DNA from: Pseudomonadota bacterium
GTDB lineage: Bacteria > Pseudomonadota > Gammaproteobacteria > Steroidobacterales > Steroidobacteraceae
Direction: 5' to 3'
Assembly: GCA_023391335.1 (NCBI GenBank)
Contig: JAEWBG010000065.1
Location: 62,001 to 126,000, forward strand
DNA length: 64,000 bases
The translations under genes were made by a program, and so were the position numbers. The notes beneath the pieces are model-generated. The model was not told where the DNA came from. It made no database searches and saw only the letters and a program-made list of their open reading frames with translations. This document shows positions 9,327 through 18,014 of the stretch, one piece after another; position 1 is the first letter of the stretch; every line of letters starts with the position of its first letter.

Positions 9327-9788
9327 CTAGGGATTGGACTTCTTGACGTACTTGCGCAGAAACGCATCGAGGCTGTTCGCAAAGGCGGCGCGATCGCGTG
9401 CATTCAACGCTGATGGACCGCCCGTTGCGACGCCGCTGCCGCGCAGCTCATCCATGAAGTTGCGCATCGACAGCCGCTCGCGGATATTGTCCTTGGTGTA
9501 AAGCTCACCTCGGGGATTCAAAGCATGCGCGTCTTTGTCGATCGCCGCAGCAGCAAGCGGAATGTCTGCGGTGATCACGAGATCGTCGTGCGCTAGCTGT
9601 TCCACGATGTGCTTGTCCGCAACGTCGAATCCTGCCGGCACTTGGATGAATCTCACCCATGGCGAGGACGGAATGCGCATCGGCTGATTGGCGACCAACG
9701 CCAGCGGCACCTGCGATCGCTCAGCGGCACGAAAGAGAATGTCTTTGATCACGCCCGGGCAGGCGTCTGCGTCGACCCAGATTTTCAT
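9327..9788 (-). CDS. yaiI: UPF0178 (YaiI/YqxD) family protein
   Basis: This 153-residue protein begins MKIWVDADACPGVIKDIL, the diagnostic start of UPF0178, and continues with LVANQPMRIP, DLVITADIPLA, DKDAHALNPRG and MDELRGSGVATGGPS. The family is predicted to be a PIN-like nuclease fold with conserved aspartates (D7, D9, D75 here). No substrate is established. The gene sits between two other minus-strand genes with short gaps (25 and 20 bp) and may be co-transcribed with the DUF937 gene upstream. Confidence 0.93.
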   Translation of the reverse strand: MKIWVDADACPGVIKDILFRAAERSQVPLALVANQPMRIPSSPWVRFIQVPAGFDVADKHIVEQLAHDDLVITADIPLAAAAIDKDAHALNPRGELYTKDNIRERLSMRNFMDELRGSGVATGGPSALNARDRAAFANSLDAFLRKYVKKSNP

Positions 9789-9808
9789 CAAGCGAAAGAT
9801 AGATCTCG

Positions 9809-10393
9809 TTATCGCGCTTTGCCGGCCATGCGCATGGTGTCATCGAGCGGATTGCCGTCACCGTTCATGTCGAGCATAGAGGCAAGGCCGCCGATTTGGC
9901 CAGCGCCGCTCGCGCCTGAGCGTCCACCCAGCAATCCACCCAACATGCCACCGAGACCGCCGCCGCTGGATCCGGCCGTCGCCGCCGAGCCGCCGTGCTT
10001 AGCCAAGTAGCCGGTGACGACCATCGCCAGCATCGGCAACATTTTCTTCAACACACTCGCATCGAGGCCCGTTTGAGTCGCCGCATTTTGTGCGACTGTT
10101 CGGCTGACATCCTTCGAGCCGAAGATCTGTCCAAGCACGTGGTTGCCGCGCTCAGTGTCCGTTGGTTGCGACGAGAGGACGTTGTCGAGCAGTCCGCCCC
10201 CACCCAGTTGATTGAGCAGACCACCGAGGCCAGCCGTTCCGTCCGGTTGTGCTTGCGTCGTCTTTTTGAGACCGCCGAGGAGGGCGGGTAGCAATGCCGC
10301 AGCGCCGCTCGAAGTTTGGGATTCACTCAAGCCGAGTTCCCGTGCCATGGGCTGCAAAGCACCCGCCTGAGCAAGGAGGTCTGTCAGTTGCAT
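9809..10393 (-). CDS. DUF937 family protein
   Basis: The second of two close ATGs is preceded by GGGAG at six bases and gives 194 residues (MQLTDLLAQAG). The N-terminal two-thirds match DUF937: LGLSESQTSSGAAALLPALLGGL, VLGQIFGSKDVSRTVAQNAA and LKKMLPMLAMVVTGYL. A glycine-rich low-complexity stretch (SSGGGLGGMLGGLLGG) precedes a short C-terminal motif DMNGDGNPLDD that resembles a calcium-binding loop. DUF937 proteins are small helical proteins of unknown role, widespread in Proteobacteria. It is the first gene of a possible short operon with yaiI. Confidence 0.85.
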   Translation of the reverse strand: MQLTDLLAQAGALQPMARELGLSESQTSSGAAALLPALLGGLKKTTQAQPDGTAGLGGLLNQLGGGGLLDNVLSSQPTDTERGNHVLGQIFGSKDVSRTVAQNAATQTGLDASVLKKMLPMLAMVVTGYLAKHGGSAATAGSSGGGLGGMLGGLLGGRSGASGAGQIGGLASMLDMNGDGNPLDDTMRMAGKAR

Positions 10394-10536
10394 CGTCATC
10401 TCCCAATCTTTGGCTATGAGGACTGCCGCTGCTGCGCCAGCCCCGAATGAACGCACCGTAGGCGCCATTGCGGTGGATGACTATTGGGGATACCCGTTCT
10501 GACACTAGTATCGGCACCTGGCACCGGTATTGGCAC

Positions 10537-11373
10537 ATGAAGCGACACTGGCACGTTGTTGCACATTTACCTGCTTTCGACTTCTCGGGCGGGGCCTTGA
10601 AAGCGCATTGGACGCGCCTTCATGCGGGCGACTGCGAGCCATTTCCGACGGAGGCCGCACTAGCACAGCGAATCGATGCAGAAAATCCATCGAGCTCCGA
10701 AGGTGACATCGTCGAGGCAGTGCAACAAGCCTGGCGAGCATTTCATGCCGGCGATTTTCAGCAAGCTTTCGACGCCGGATCGGCCGCGGGACTGCCGGGT
10801 TTTGTCGTTGCGCTGAAGGCTGCGGGTATCTACGCGAGCGAAGTGGAGCGACGGTCGCACGATATCGAGGAGCTGCTATCCGATGCATCGAATCGGGCCA
10901 AGGAAGTGACCGAGCTCCTACCGAAGGATCCGAATGCGCACTACCTCCACGCCTTCACCCTGGGGAGATACAGCCAGCGCGTTTCGATTGCGACGGCACT
11001 CGCGGAAGGACTTGCCGGCAAGATCGAGAAGAGCCTCGAGGCGACTTTGAAGCTCGAACCCAAGCATGCGGATGCGCATATTGCATTCGGTGTGTATCAC
11101 TCCGAAATCGTCGGTAAGCTCGGTTCGATTGCCGCCCGGCTCACGTATGGCGCGAGCAGCGAGAAAGCAGTCGAACATTTCAAGAAAGCGCTCAAGCTCG
11201 AGCCCCATGCGCCGATCGTAAAAATTGAGTACGCACAAGCGCTACAGCGAGTCGATGCGTCCGCTCACGCCGATGAGATCGAGAAGCTGCTCACCGACGC
11301 TGCCGAATGCGAGCCAGCAGATGCGGTGGAGTGGCTCGATCGTGAGCGAGCTAAAAGGCTTCTTAAGCAATGA
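10537..11373 (+). CDS. TPR-like protein
   Basis: The most likely start is the ATG of MKRHWHVV (278 residues). An extension to 10468 would cross a small-repeat leader (GGCACCGGTAT/GGTATTGGCAC) and begins in the promoter region shared with the divergent gene. The protein is soluble and helical. Residues about 115 to 230 contain tetratricopeptide-like units such as LEATLKLEPKHADAHIAFGVYH and AVEHFKKALKLEPHAPIVKIEYA. TPR repeats mediate protein interactions, and the function is not otherwise indicated. It overlaps the next small gene by four bases (ATGA). Confidence 0.75.
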   Translation: MKRHWHVVAHLPAFDFSGGALKAHWTRLHAGDCEPFPTEAALAQRIDAENPSSSEGDIVEAVQQAWRAFHAGDFQQAFDAGSAAGLPGFVVALKAAGIYASEVERRSHDIEELLSDASNRAKEVTELLPKDPNAHYLHAFTLGRYSQRVSIATALAEGLAGKIEKSLEATLKLEPKHADAHIAFGVYHSEIVGKLGSIAARLTYGASSEKAVEHFKKALKLEPHAPIVKIEYAQALQRVDASAHADEIEKLLTDAAECEPADAVEWLDRERAKRLLKQ

Positions 11374-11669
11374 CACCCGATGTCAGCCGTAACCAAACTA
11401 GAACAGATGAATATGAGAGATTGCCGGTGAGCCTAACGCCAGATTGGTTCAACGAGCGCGAGAAGCGCAAAGCGCGTCGCGATCGCGAAGGAGTGAGCCT
11501 CGAGGAGGCTGAGCGCACCTTGATTCTATACAGCAGCTCCATAAGGCCCGTCGCCACTGAGCTCGCCGAATGGATCTTGCAGAATTGGTCCCAAGAGCAG
11601 ATCAGCGGCCTGAACGCGGCCCCGCAAGAAATCCTGCGCGAGGTCCAAAAAGACAGCGGACTCCCATAG
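11370..11669 (+). CDS. Hypothetical small protein
   Basis: The 99-residue frame starts at an ATG overlapping the stop of the TPR gene (ATGA), the best sign that it is real. The product is highly charged and helical, with NEREKRKARRDREGVSLEEAERT near residue 30, and lacks membrane segments or a signal peptide. I do not recognise a family. The translational coupling suggests a partner of the TPR protein. Confidence 0.5.
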   Translation: MTPDVSRNQTRTDEYERLPVSLTPDWFNEREKRKARRDREGVSLEEAERTLILYSSSIRPVATELAEWILQNWSQEQISGLNAAPQEILREVQKDSGLP

Positions 11670-11780
11670 CTTTCCTGATCGAGCACGTAATCCAGGCCGA
11701 GCAGGCACTCTCCGTCATTGCGCGTCGAGCGAGCAGACGCGAACATACGTTCCGACTGAGAACGGTACCGCAGGTGAACG

Positions 11781-13988
11781 ATGGCGCAACGAAGCGTAGG
11801 GAAGATTTGGGCGAGTCTGATCATGCCTTCGACTGTGGTTGCAGTCGGGCTCGCGGCATCCATTCTCGTCACCGTCCAAGTCGTGCGGATGTCGACTGCG
11901 AAGGATCAGGAGCGTTTCGAGCGCACGATCGCACAGACGCAGGACAGTATTGAGGCCCGTCTCGAAACCTACGTCGCGATGTTGCGTGCGGGCGCGGGCT
12001 TCTTCGCTGCAGAAGACCGCCCCATCGATCGCGCGCAATTTCATCGCTTCGCGGAGTCGCTCGACCTTGCGACCCGCTATCCCGGCATTCAGGGCATCGG
12101 ATTCTCGGCGCGGCTCCATGTCCATTCCACTGCGGAGGCTGAGCAGGAGCTTGCTTCTTATGGGGTGCCGGAACTGTCGGTCACTCCAGCCGGCACTCGC
12201 GATGAAATTCATGCCATCGTGCATCTGGAGCCGATGGATCGGCGTAATCAAGCAGCACTGGGCTTCGATATGTACAGCGAGCCGGTGCGGCGTGAGGCCA
12301 TGCAGCAGGCTCGCGATACGGGCCTGCCGGCCGCATCGAGTCGAGTGCAGTTGGTTCAAGAGATCGATCAGCACGTCCAGCCCGGCTTTCTTATATATGT
12401 GCCCGTTTATAGCGGTGGCATCTTGCCTCTCACCGAACGGGAGCGCAGGGAGAAGCTGACAGGTTTCATTTACAGCCCATTTCGTGTCGGCGATCTCATG
12501 GGCGGGATCTTCGGCGGCGTACTGCGGCCGCGGGTGGATCTTGCGATTTACGATGGCAAGATCGAACCGGCGAATTTGCTCTTTCGATCTTCCGAGGGCG
12601 ATTTCTCATCTCGCTTCCAATCGGTGCGCAGCATCGAAGTTGCGGGCCGGCAATGGACGATTCGCTATAACGCCACGCCGCTGTTCGAAGCGGCCTCCAA
12701 CCGCAGCTTCGCACCTTACGTGCTCCTGGCAGGCTTGCTGGCGACGGCACTGCTGACTCTGTTGAGTTGGCAACAATTGCGGGCAACGCGACGGGCGGAC
12801 GCTGCGATGAGCAAGCTCGGGCAAACCGCCCGCAAGTTGGAAGTCCTGCACGGGACCGCCGCACAACTCGCAGCGGAGCGCGACCCGGATCGATTGGTTC
12901 AGGGCGTCACGGACGCAGGACGAGAATTGTCTGGTGCTGAAATCGGCGCGTTTTTCTACAACGTCGTCGATGCCCACGGGGAAACTTACCAACTGTTCAC
13001 GCTCTCAGGCGCACCTCGCGAAGCATTCGCTGGTTTGGGTATCCCCCGCAAGACGGAAGTATTCGGGCCGACCTTCAGGGGCGAGGCGATCGTCCGCAGC
13101 GGAGATATCACCGCAGATCCTCGCTTTGGCAAGAATCCGCCGCACTCGGGTTTTCCTGCGGGGCATTGGCCAGTGCGTAGTTACTTGGCGGTCCCCGTCA
13201 TATCGCGCACCGGCGAGGTACTCGGTGGGCTGTTCTTTGGACACTCGTCGCAAAACGTGTTTGACGAAGCGGCCGAGCGGTCGATCGCCGCATTGGCGGG
13301 CCATGCCGCTATTGCGATGGACAACGCTCGGCTCTTCAAATCGACCCAGGAGGAGATCGAAGCGCGCCGCAAAATCGAAGAACATCAAAAGCTGCTACTG
13401 GACGAATTGAATCACCGGGTGAAGAACAGCCTCGCCGCCGTCATGTCCATTTCCGCGCAGACCTTGCGAACCTCGAACTCCTTGCAGGAGTTCAAGCAGT
13501 CATTCGAACGTCGGTTGATTGCGCTGAGCACCACGCACAATTTGCTGTCTCAGACGAGCTGGCAAGGAGTCGATTTGCGCGAATTGGTCGAACGCGAACT
13601 GCTGCCGCACGGCGCCGACGAGAAATCTCGGATCGACATCGACGGTCCCAGTGTGTGGTTGGCACCGAATGCGGCGGTGGCGTTGGGCATGGCGGTGCAT
13701 GAACTTGCCACCAATGCGGCACGTCACGGCTCGCTCAGCGTGCCGGGCGGCAGAGTGAACGTTTCGTGGAATGTGCATGAGAGTTCGAACTCGCGAAACT
13801 TGCGATTCGAGTGGCGCGAGTCAGGCGGCCCGGGCGTCGTCGAACCCAAGCGTCGCGGGTTCGGTACGCGGATGATCGAGCGTGGCATCCAGCATGATCT
13901 GCAAGGCAACGCCAAGTTCGAATTTGCCCCGGGCGGTGTGATTTGCACGATCGAGGCCAGTTTATTGAACCAAGAAGCGGCCGCATGA
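11781..13988 (+). CDS. CHASE-GAF-HWE sensor histidine kinase
   Basis: A 735-residue inner-membrane sensor. Transmembrane segments lie at about residues 15-37 and 311-330 and enclose a periplasmic CHASE domain (IQGIGFSARLHVHS, LGFDMYSEPVRREAM). A cytoplasmic GAF domain follows at about 355-515 (VFGPTFRGEAIVRSGDI, GHAAIAMDNARLF). The kinase core belongs to the HWE/HisKA_2 class: DELNHRVKNSLAAVMSI with phospho-accepting H545, LGMAVHELATNAARHG, and RGFGTRMIERGI. The downstream receiver gene overlaps by four bases, so the two form a two-component pair. CHASE domains bind small extracellular ligands; the ligand here is unknown. Confidence 0.93.
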   Translation: MAQRSVGKIWASLIMPSTVVAVGLAASILVTVQVVRMSTAKDQERFERTIAQTQDSIEARLETYVAMLRAGAGFFAAEDRPIDRAQFHRFAESLDLATRYPGIQGIGFSARLHVHSTAEAEQELASYGVPELSVTPAGTRDEIHAIVHLEPMDRRNQAALGFDMYSEPVRREAMQQARDTGLPAASSRVQLVQEIDQHVQPGFLIYVPVYSGGILPLTERERREKLTGFIYSPFRVGDLMGGIFGGVLRPRVDLAIYDGKIEPANLLFRSSEGDFSSRFQSVRSIEVAGRQWTIRYNATPLFEAASNRSFAPYVLLAGLLATALLTLLSWQQLRATRRADAAMSKLGQTARKLEVLHGTAAQLAAERDPDRLVQGVTDAGRELSGAEIGAFFYNVVDAHGETYQLFTLSGAPREAFAGLGIPRKTEVFGPTFRGEAIVRSGDITADPRFGKNPPHSGFPAGHWPVRSYLAVPVISRTGEVLGGLFFGHSSQNVFDEAAERSIAALAGHAAIAMDNARLFKSTQEEIEARRKIEEHQKLLLDELNHRVKNSLAAVMSISAQTLRTSNSLQEFKQSFERRLIALSTTHNLLSQTSWQGVDLRELVERELLPHGADEKSRIDIDGPSVWLAPNAAVALGMAVHELATNAARHGSLSVPGGRVNVSWNVHESSNSRNLRFEWRESGGPGVVEPKRRGFGTRMIERGIQHDLQGNAKFEFAPGGVICTIEASLLNQEAAA

Positions 13989-14365
13989 TTGCTCCCGATT
14001 CATCTGCTCTCGCCGGTGTTCGAGTCCTCATCGTCGAGGACGAGAGCCTCGTCTGCATGTGGCTCGAGGATGTCCTAAGCGGATTCGGTTGTCGCGTTGT
14101 CGGGCCAGCGTCGCGACTACCGCGCGCTCTCGAATTGGCTACCAGCGAAACGATCGATGCAGCGATTTTGGATATCAACGTCGCGGGCGAGAAGGTCTTT
14201 CCGGTCGCGGACGCACTGCACGAACGTCACATCCCGTTCGTTTTCTCCACCGGCTACGGCACGGCGGGATTGCCGGAGCGCTATGCACAGCAAACGGTAC
14301 TGCAAAAGCCCTATTTCGAATTCAAGCTGCAAGAAGAACTGGAGCGGCTGCTGAATTTGGCTTGA
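13985..14365 (+). CDS. Single-domain response regulator receiver
   Basis: The start codon overlaps the kinase stop (ATGA), giving 126 residues. It is a stand-alone receiver domain: VLIVEDE with the acidic pocket, phospho-accepting D63 in AAILDINVAGEKV, the switch residue region FSTGY and K108 in LQKPYFE. Stand-alone receivers next to HWE kinases usually relay phosphate or act through protein contacts, as in the general stress phosphorelay, and do not bind DNA themselves. No output domain follows. Confidence 0.93.
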   Translation: MIAPDSSALAGVRVLIVEDESLVCMWLEDVLSGFGCRVVGPASRLPRALELATSETIDAAILDINVAGEKVFPVADALHERHIPFVFSTGYGTAGLPERYAQQTVLQKPYFEFKLQEELERLLNLA

Positions 14366-14535
14366 CCCGTGGGGCCGGTTCGCCGCATGGACCTGAGTTC
14401 GAGTTTCTCTAACTAACAGCTCCAACAATCCAAATTGCCCTAAAGCGTTCAGGCCCAATATAGAAGGTGACGCCGAGTCCGCGTTCGATGGTGAATCGTG
14501 CGCATATCGGCTCCACTTTCATTTGGAGATCCGCA

Positions 14536-14853
14536 ATGCCTATGTCGCCCAATATACTCAATGCTGCCCAATGTCGTGCTGCGCGCGCGTTGGTGGAATG
14601 GTCCGCTGAGCGATTGTCTCGTGCATCAGGGATCAACCTGCATGTGATTCGCGATTTTGAACTCCGATTTCGCAGACCCGATGACAGCGCACTCAGATGC
14701 ATTAGAACGGCGCTCGAAAGCGCAGGCGTGGAATTCATACCTGAGAATGGGCATGGTGCCGGAGTTCGCCTGCGCTTCAATTTGCACGAGATTCGTGCCA
14801 TCAAACGTTGGGAGGCGGAGGGCGGTTTGACCTCCCACAGCGGACTCTATTAG
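14536..14853 (+). CDS. XRE-type helix-turn-helix regulator, short
   Basis: The start is the first ATG of MPMSPNIL, preceded by GGAG seven bases upstream; it gives 105 residues. The core NAAQCRAARALVEWSAERLSRASG, then INLHVIRDFE and ALRCIRTALESAGVEFIPENG, follows the pattern of a large family of short XRE-like proteins in which an HTH domain is followed by a strand ending in E-F-x-x-E-N-G. The target is not evident; the nearest genes are the two-component pair upstream and the stress protein downstream. Confidence 0.72.
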   Translation: MPMSPNILNAAQCRAARALVEWSAERLSRASGINLHVIRDFELRFRRPDDSALRCIRTALESAGVEFIPENGHGAGVRLRFNLHEIRAIKRWEAEGGLTSHSGLY

Positions 14854-14967
14854 CGAGGATCGATTCCGTGCGAAGCTCGAAACCTGCGCCAGAACTCTCT
14901 CGTGTTGCGTCGTGCAACCGACAGCGGCACGATGGCGTCGCTGCGTTCACCTTGACCGGGGGCTATC

Positions 14968-15840
14968 GTGAATCCCATTCGTACCATCGTCGCAGCGACT
15001 GATTTCAGTTTCTCAGCGCATCGAGCCGCACGACGTGCCGGCGTGCTTGCAAAATCCTGCGATGCCGCACTGCACCTGCTGCACATCATCGACACCTCGC
15101 CGATCCAAGCGCTGCTGCGACACACTCCAGCATTTGACGTCGAAAAGCCGCTAGCACTCGATGCCGAACGCGCGCTCGATTCGCTCGCTGACGATATACA
15201 GGCATTCACAGGGACAGTCAGTGCGCGACTGGTTCGAGAGGGTCGTGTCATCGATGAGATGATTGCCGCGGGCTCCAGTGCCGACCTGATGGTGCTCGGT
15301 CCGCGCGGCATTAATCCCCTGCGAGATCTCTTGCTCGGTTCGACGGCGGAACGCATTGCGCGGATGGTCGAACGGCCCATGTTGGTGGTGAAACAGGATC
15401 CAGGTATCGCCTACGAGAACGTTCTCGTGCCAGTGGACTTCTCCGACTACTCGTTGCCGGCACTGCAATTCGCGCGTGCGTTGGCACCCGATGCCACTCT
15501 GCACATTCTCCATGCGATTCACGGTTCTCTAGAGCGCACGCTCCGCGGCGCAGGCGTGAGCGACGCAGGCGTAGCTTCTTACATCCAGGAATTGCAACGC
15601 GAGGCGAACGAGAGCATGGATCAACTCCGTCGCCGCTTGAATGATGAGCACGCCGTGTCGAGCGTTCGCATGGGTGATGCGCGTGTCCTGATTCCGGAAT
15701 ACGCCTCGGCCACCGGGTGCGCGCTCATCGTCATGGGCAAACAGGGTAGGTCGTGGCTATCGGAGCACGTTCTGGGCAGCGTCACTAGACACATCATCGA
15801 GCATGCACAGTGCGATGTTGCCGTGGTCCCTCACGAGTAG
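14968..15840 (+). CDS. Universal stress protein, two UspA domains
   Basis: A GTG start with a G-rich stretch eight bases upstream gives 290 residues. Two UspA domains are present: residues 1-145 (IRTIVAATDFSFSAHRAARRAG, then DLMVLGPRGINPLRDLLLGSTAERI) and 147-290 (YENVLVPVDFSDYSLPALQFA, then ALIVMGKQGRSWLSEHVLGSVTRHI). Both keep the G-x2-G-x9-G-S/T ATP-binding pattern in near form. Such proteins respond to stationary phase, hypoxia or oxidative stress. A 16-bp inverted repeat follows at 15978. Confidence 0.92.
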   Translation: MNPIRTIVAATDFSFSAHRAARRAGVLAKSCDAALHLLHIIDTSPIQALLRHTPAFDVEKPLALDAERALDSLADDIQAFTGTVSARLVREGRVIDEMIAAGSSADLMVLGPRGINPLRDLLLGSTAERIARMVERPMLVVKQDPGIAYENVLVPVDFSDYSLPALQFARALAPDATLHILHAIHGSLERTLRGAGVSDAGVASYIQELQREANESMDQLRRRLNDEHAVSSVRMGDARVLIPEYASATGCALIVMGKQGRSWLSEHVLGSVTRHIIEHAQCDVAVVPHE

Positions 15841-16167
15841 AACCGCGATTTCACCAGCGCTTAAGCTGTTTCTCGCCCCCGAAGTGGGTTCCGCCGCATG
15901 CTTTCCAAAGCAACTGCGAAAATGTTGCGCATTAGGCACGCGACTTGTCCGCGTCTACTGAGACTCTAAAAACGAATGTGACGGCTCCGTCACGAAGACC
16001 GCGGAACACAGCACGACGGCTGCGGATTGGGTCAGTGCTTGACGACGCTGGATGCAGGGCATTGCCCACGGCTAAAAGCGCCAGTGCCCATTCGACGAGC
16101 GATCCAGACAGGACGTCATGACTAGCACGCTGAATGGAATCATCTCGCATTCGAGCCAGGAGACAGT
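15841..16167. other. Intergenic region with one inverted repeat
   Basis: No gene is supportable. An inverted repeat with perfect seven-base arms (GTGACGG-CT-CCGTCAC) lies at 15978-15993 and could be an operator or weak terminator. An AGGAGA ribosome site for the next gene is at 16158-16163. Confidence 0.5.
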
Positions 16168-16596
16168 GTGGGCACGTCATCGATTACCTATCGGGAACCG
16201 ATCCATCCGCTTCATGCGATTTTTCTCGCGTTTCCACTGCCGCTGTTTCTGACGGCCTGGCTCAGCGACCTCGCATACGTTCGAAGTTTCGAGGTTCAGT
16301 GGCTCAATTTTGCAATGTGGACCCTCATCGGTGCGCTCGTGTTCGGCGGTCTGGCACTGCTTTGGTCACTCATCGATCTGCTCCGTTCGCGATCTGACTT
16401 CAAGCGGCCCAGAGCTATTTATTTCGCCTTGTTGCTGCTGGCGTTTGTGCTCGGGCTGGTCGACGAGCTGATTCACGCAAAGGATGCATTTGCGACGATG
16501 CCGGCGGGTTTGTACATGTCGTTTATCGTCACGCTCCTCGCGCTCGTTGCATCTTGGATGGGCTATTCCGGTTTCCGTAGTGTTGAGGTGAAGTGA
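16168..16596 (+). CDS. Small integral membrane protein
   Basis: GTG start with AGGAGA just upstream; 142 residues. Four hydrophobic segments are visible (about 17-36, 48-68, 84-101 and 117-137): PLHAIFLAFPLPLFLTAWLSD, WTLIGALVFGGLALLWSL, YFALLLLAFVLGLVDELIH and YMSFIVTLLALVASWMGY. The arrangement resembles the DUF2231 family of predicted membrane proteins, some of which are near redox or haem proteins. It overlaps the following sugar dehydrogenase by one base (TGATG), so the two are translationally coupled, and it may anchor or serve that enzyme. Confidence 0.8.
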   Translation: MGTSSITYREPIHPLHAIFLAFPLPLFLTAWLSDLAYVRSFEVQWLNFAMWTLIGALVFGGLALLWSLIDLLRSRSDFKRPRAIYFALLLLAFVLGLVDELIHAKDAFATMPAGLYMSFIVTLLALVASWMGYSGFRSVEVK

Positions 16597-17912
16597 TGCG
16601 CGTCATCTTCTTGGGCCTCATCGCAATCGCAGTGTCCGCATGCGGCAAATCGGCTGGACCGGAGCAGTACGGCGCCGACCCCCAGATGCCAGAGCCGCAA
16701 CGAGGGTTGTTGCCGAAGATGGAGATCTCGCGTCCGGCTGCATGGGGCAACGAGCGTCCCAAGGTGCCGGAGGGCTATCGAATCGCTGCCATCGCCACGG
16801 ACCTGAAAATTCCGCGGCAGAGTTTGATCTTGCCGAATGGCGATATTCTCGTCGCCGAAGGATCGGGCGGTACCGAAAAGCCGTTGCGACCGAAAGACTT
16901 CGTTGCCGGCTACATCAAATCGCTGGGCAAAAGCAAAGTTAAAGGCGGTAATCGGCTCACGCTCCTGCGCGACAGTGACGGCGATGGCTCCTACGAAACA
17001 CGGACAGTCTTCGCGGAAGGGCTCAACGCACCATACGGATTGGCTCTAATCGGCAGCGCGCTCTACGTTGCGAATCAGGATTCGGTTGTGCGATTCGATT
17101 ACAGCGAAGGGCAAACGCAAGCCAGTGGCCCGCCGACGCTAGTGACCGAGCTGCCATCTAGGGTCAATCATCATTGGACCAAAGCGATGACCGCGAGCGC
17201 CGATGGTCGCATGTTGTATGTCGGCATCGGCTCCAACAGCAACATCACCGAGCGCGGCATGGACGTCGAGTACGAACGCGCGCGCATCTGGCAGATCGAT
17301 GCTCAGACTGGGATGCACAAGACTTTCGCCACAGGTCTGCGCAATCCAACTGCGCTCGCGATTCGGCCGGGCACAGATGAGCTGTGGGCCGTCGCGAACG
17401 AACGCGATGAAATTGGGCCGAACCTGGTGCCTGACTATTTGACCAACGTGCATGAGGGCGCGTTCTACGGCTGGCCGTACAGTTACTGGGGTCAGAATGT
17501 CGATCCGCGTGCGCAACCGCAGGATCCGAAGAAGGTCGCATCTGCAATCAAACCCGACTACAGCTTGGGTTCGCACGTGGCCGCACTCGGAGTGGCTTTT
17601 TCCACGCCAATGATGGGCGGACAATTCACCGAAGGCGCATTCGTCGGCGAACATGGAAGCTGGAATCGAAAAGACGTCGTTGGATTCAAAGTCGTATTCG
17701 TTCCATTTCATGACGGCAAACCTGCAGGTGACCCGGTCGACTTCGTGTCTGGCTTCCTGGATGGACACGGCAAGACGCGTGGTCGTCCGGTGGGCGTCAC
17801 CGTTGATCCGAAAGGCGCGCTGATCGTTTGCGACGATGTAGGCAACACGGTTTGGAGAGTCACGCCGACCGCACCTGTGCAGAGCGCTGGGGTAGGGCCG
17901 GCTCCTCAATAA
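16596..17912 (+). CDS. PQQ-type sugar dehydrogenase, lipoprotein (sorbosone/glucose dehydrogenase family)
   Basis: ATG with GAGGTG upstream; 438 residues. The signal ends in the lipobox VSAC, so the protein is likely anchored at the membrane facing the periplasm. The body is a six-bladed propeller of the soluble aldose/sorbosone dehydrogenase family: GYRIAAIATDLKIPRQSLILPNGDILVAEG, FAEGLNAPYGLAL, TGLRNPTALAIRPGTDELWAVANERDEIG, EGAFYGWPYSYWG and GEHGSWNRKDVVGFKVVF. Family members oxidise sugars with PQQ and calcium; the substrate and true cofactor use are inferred. The upstream four-helix membrane gene is coupled to it. Confidence 0.85.
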   Translation: MRVIFLGLIAIAVSACGKSAGPEQYGADPQMPEPQRGLLPKMEISRPAAWGNERPKVPEGYRIAAIATDLKIPRQSLILPNGDILVAEGSGGTEKPLRPKDFVAGYIKSLGKSKVKGGNRLTLLRDSDGDGSYETRTVFAEGLNAPYGLALIGSALYVANQDSVVRFDYSEGQTQASGPPTLVTELPSRVNHHWTKAMTASADGRMLYVGIGSNSNITERGMDVEYERARIWQIDAQTGMHKTFATGLRNPTALAIRPGTDELWAVANERDEIGPNLVPDYLTNVHEGAFYGWPYSYWGQNVDPRAQPQDPKKVASAIKPDYSLGSHVAALGVAFSTPMMGGQFTEGAFVGEHGSWNRKDVVGFKVVFVPFHDGKPAGDPVDFVSGFLDGHGKTRGRPVGVTVDPKGALIVCDDVGNTVWRVTPTAPVQSAGVGPAPQ

Positions 17913-17951
17913 GATTCTGTCGTCAACGCCGCCGAATCCACGCTCGCGCAA

Positions 17952-17977
17952 GAACGCCCCTCCGTAGAGGGGCGTTC
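17952..17977. terminator. Perfect 11-bp stem-loop between convergent genes
   Basis: GAACGCCCCTC and GAGGGGCGTTC flank a CGTA loop. It lies between the sugar dehydrogenase (plus) and the xylanase (minus) and can serve both. A U-run is weak on the plus side (GTCT). Confidence 0.75.
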
Positions 17978-18014
17978 GTCTATGGGTCTCTAGCCACGAG
18001 ACCGTGCTCAGGAC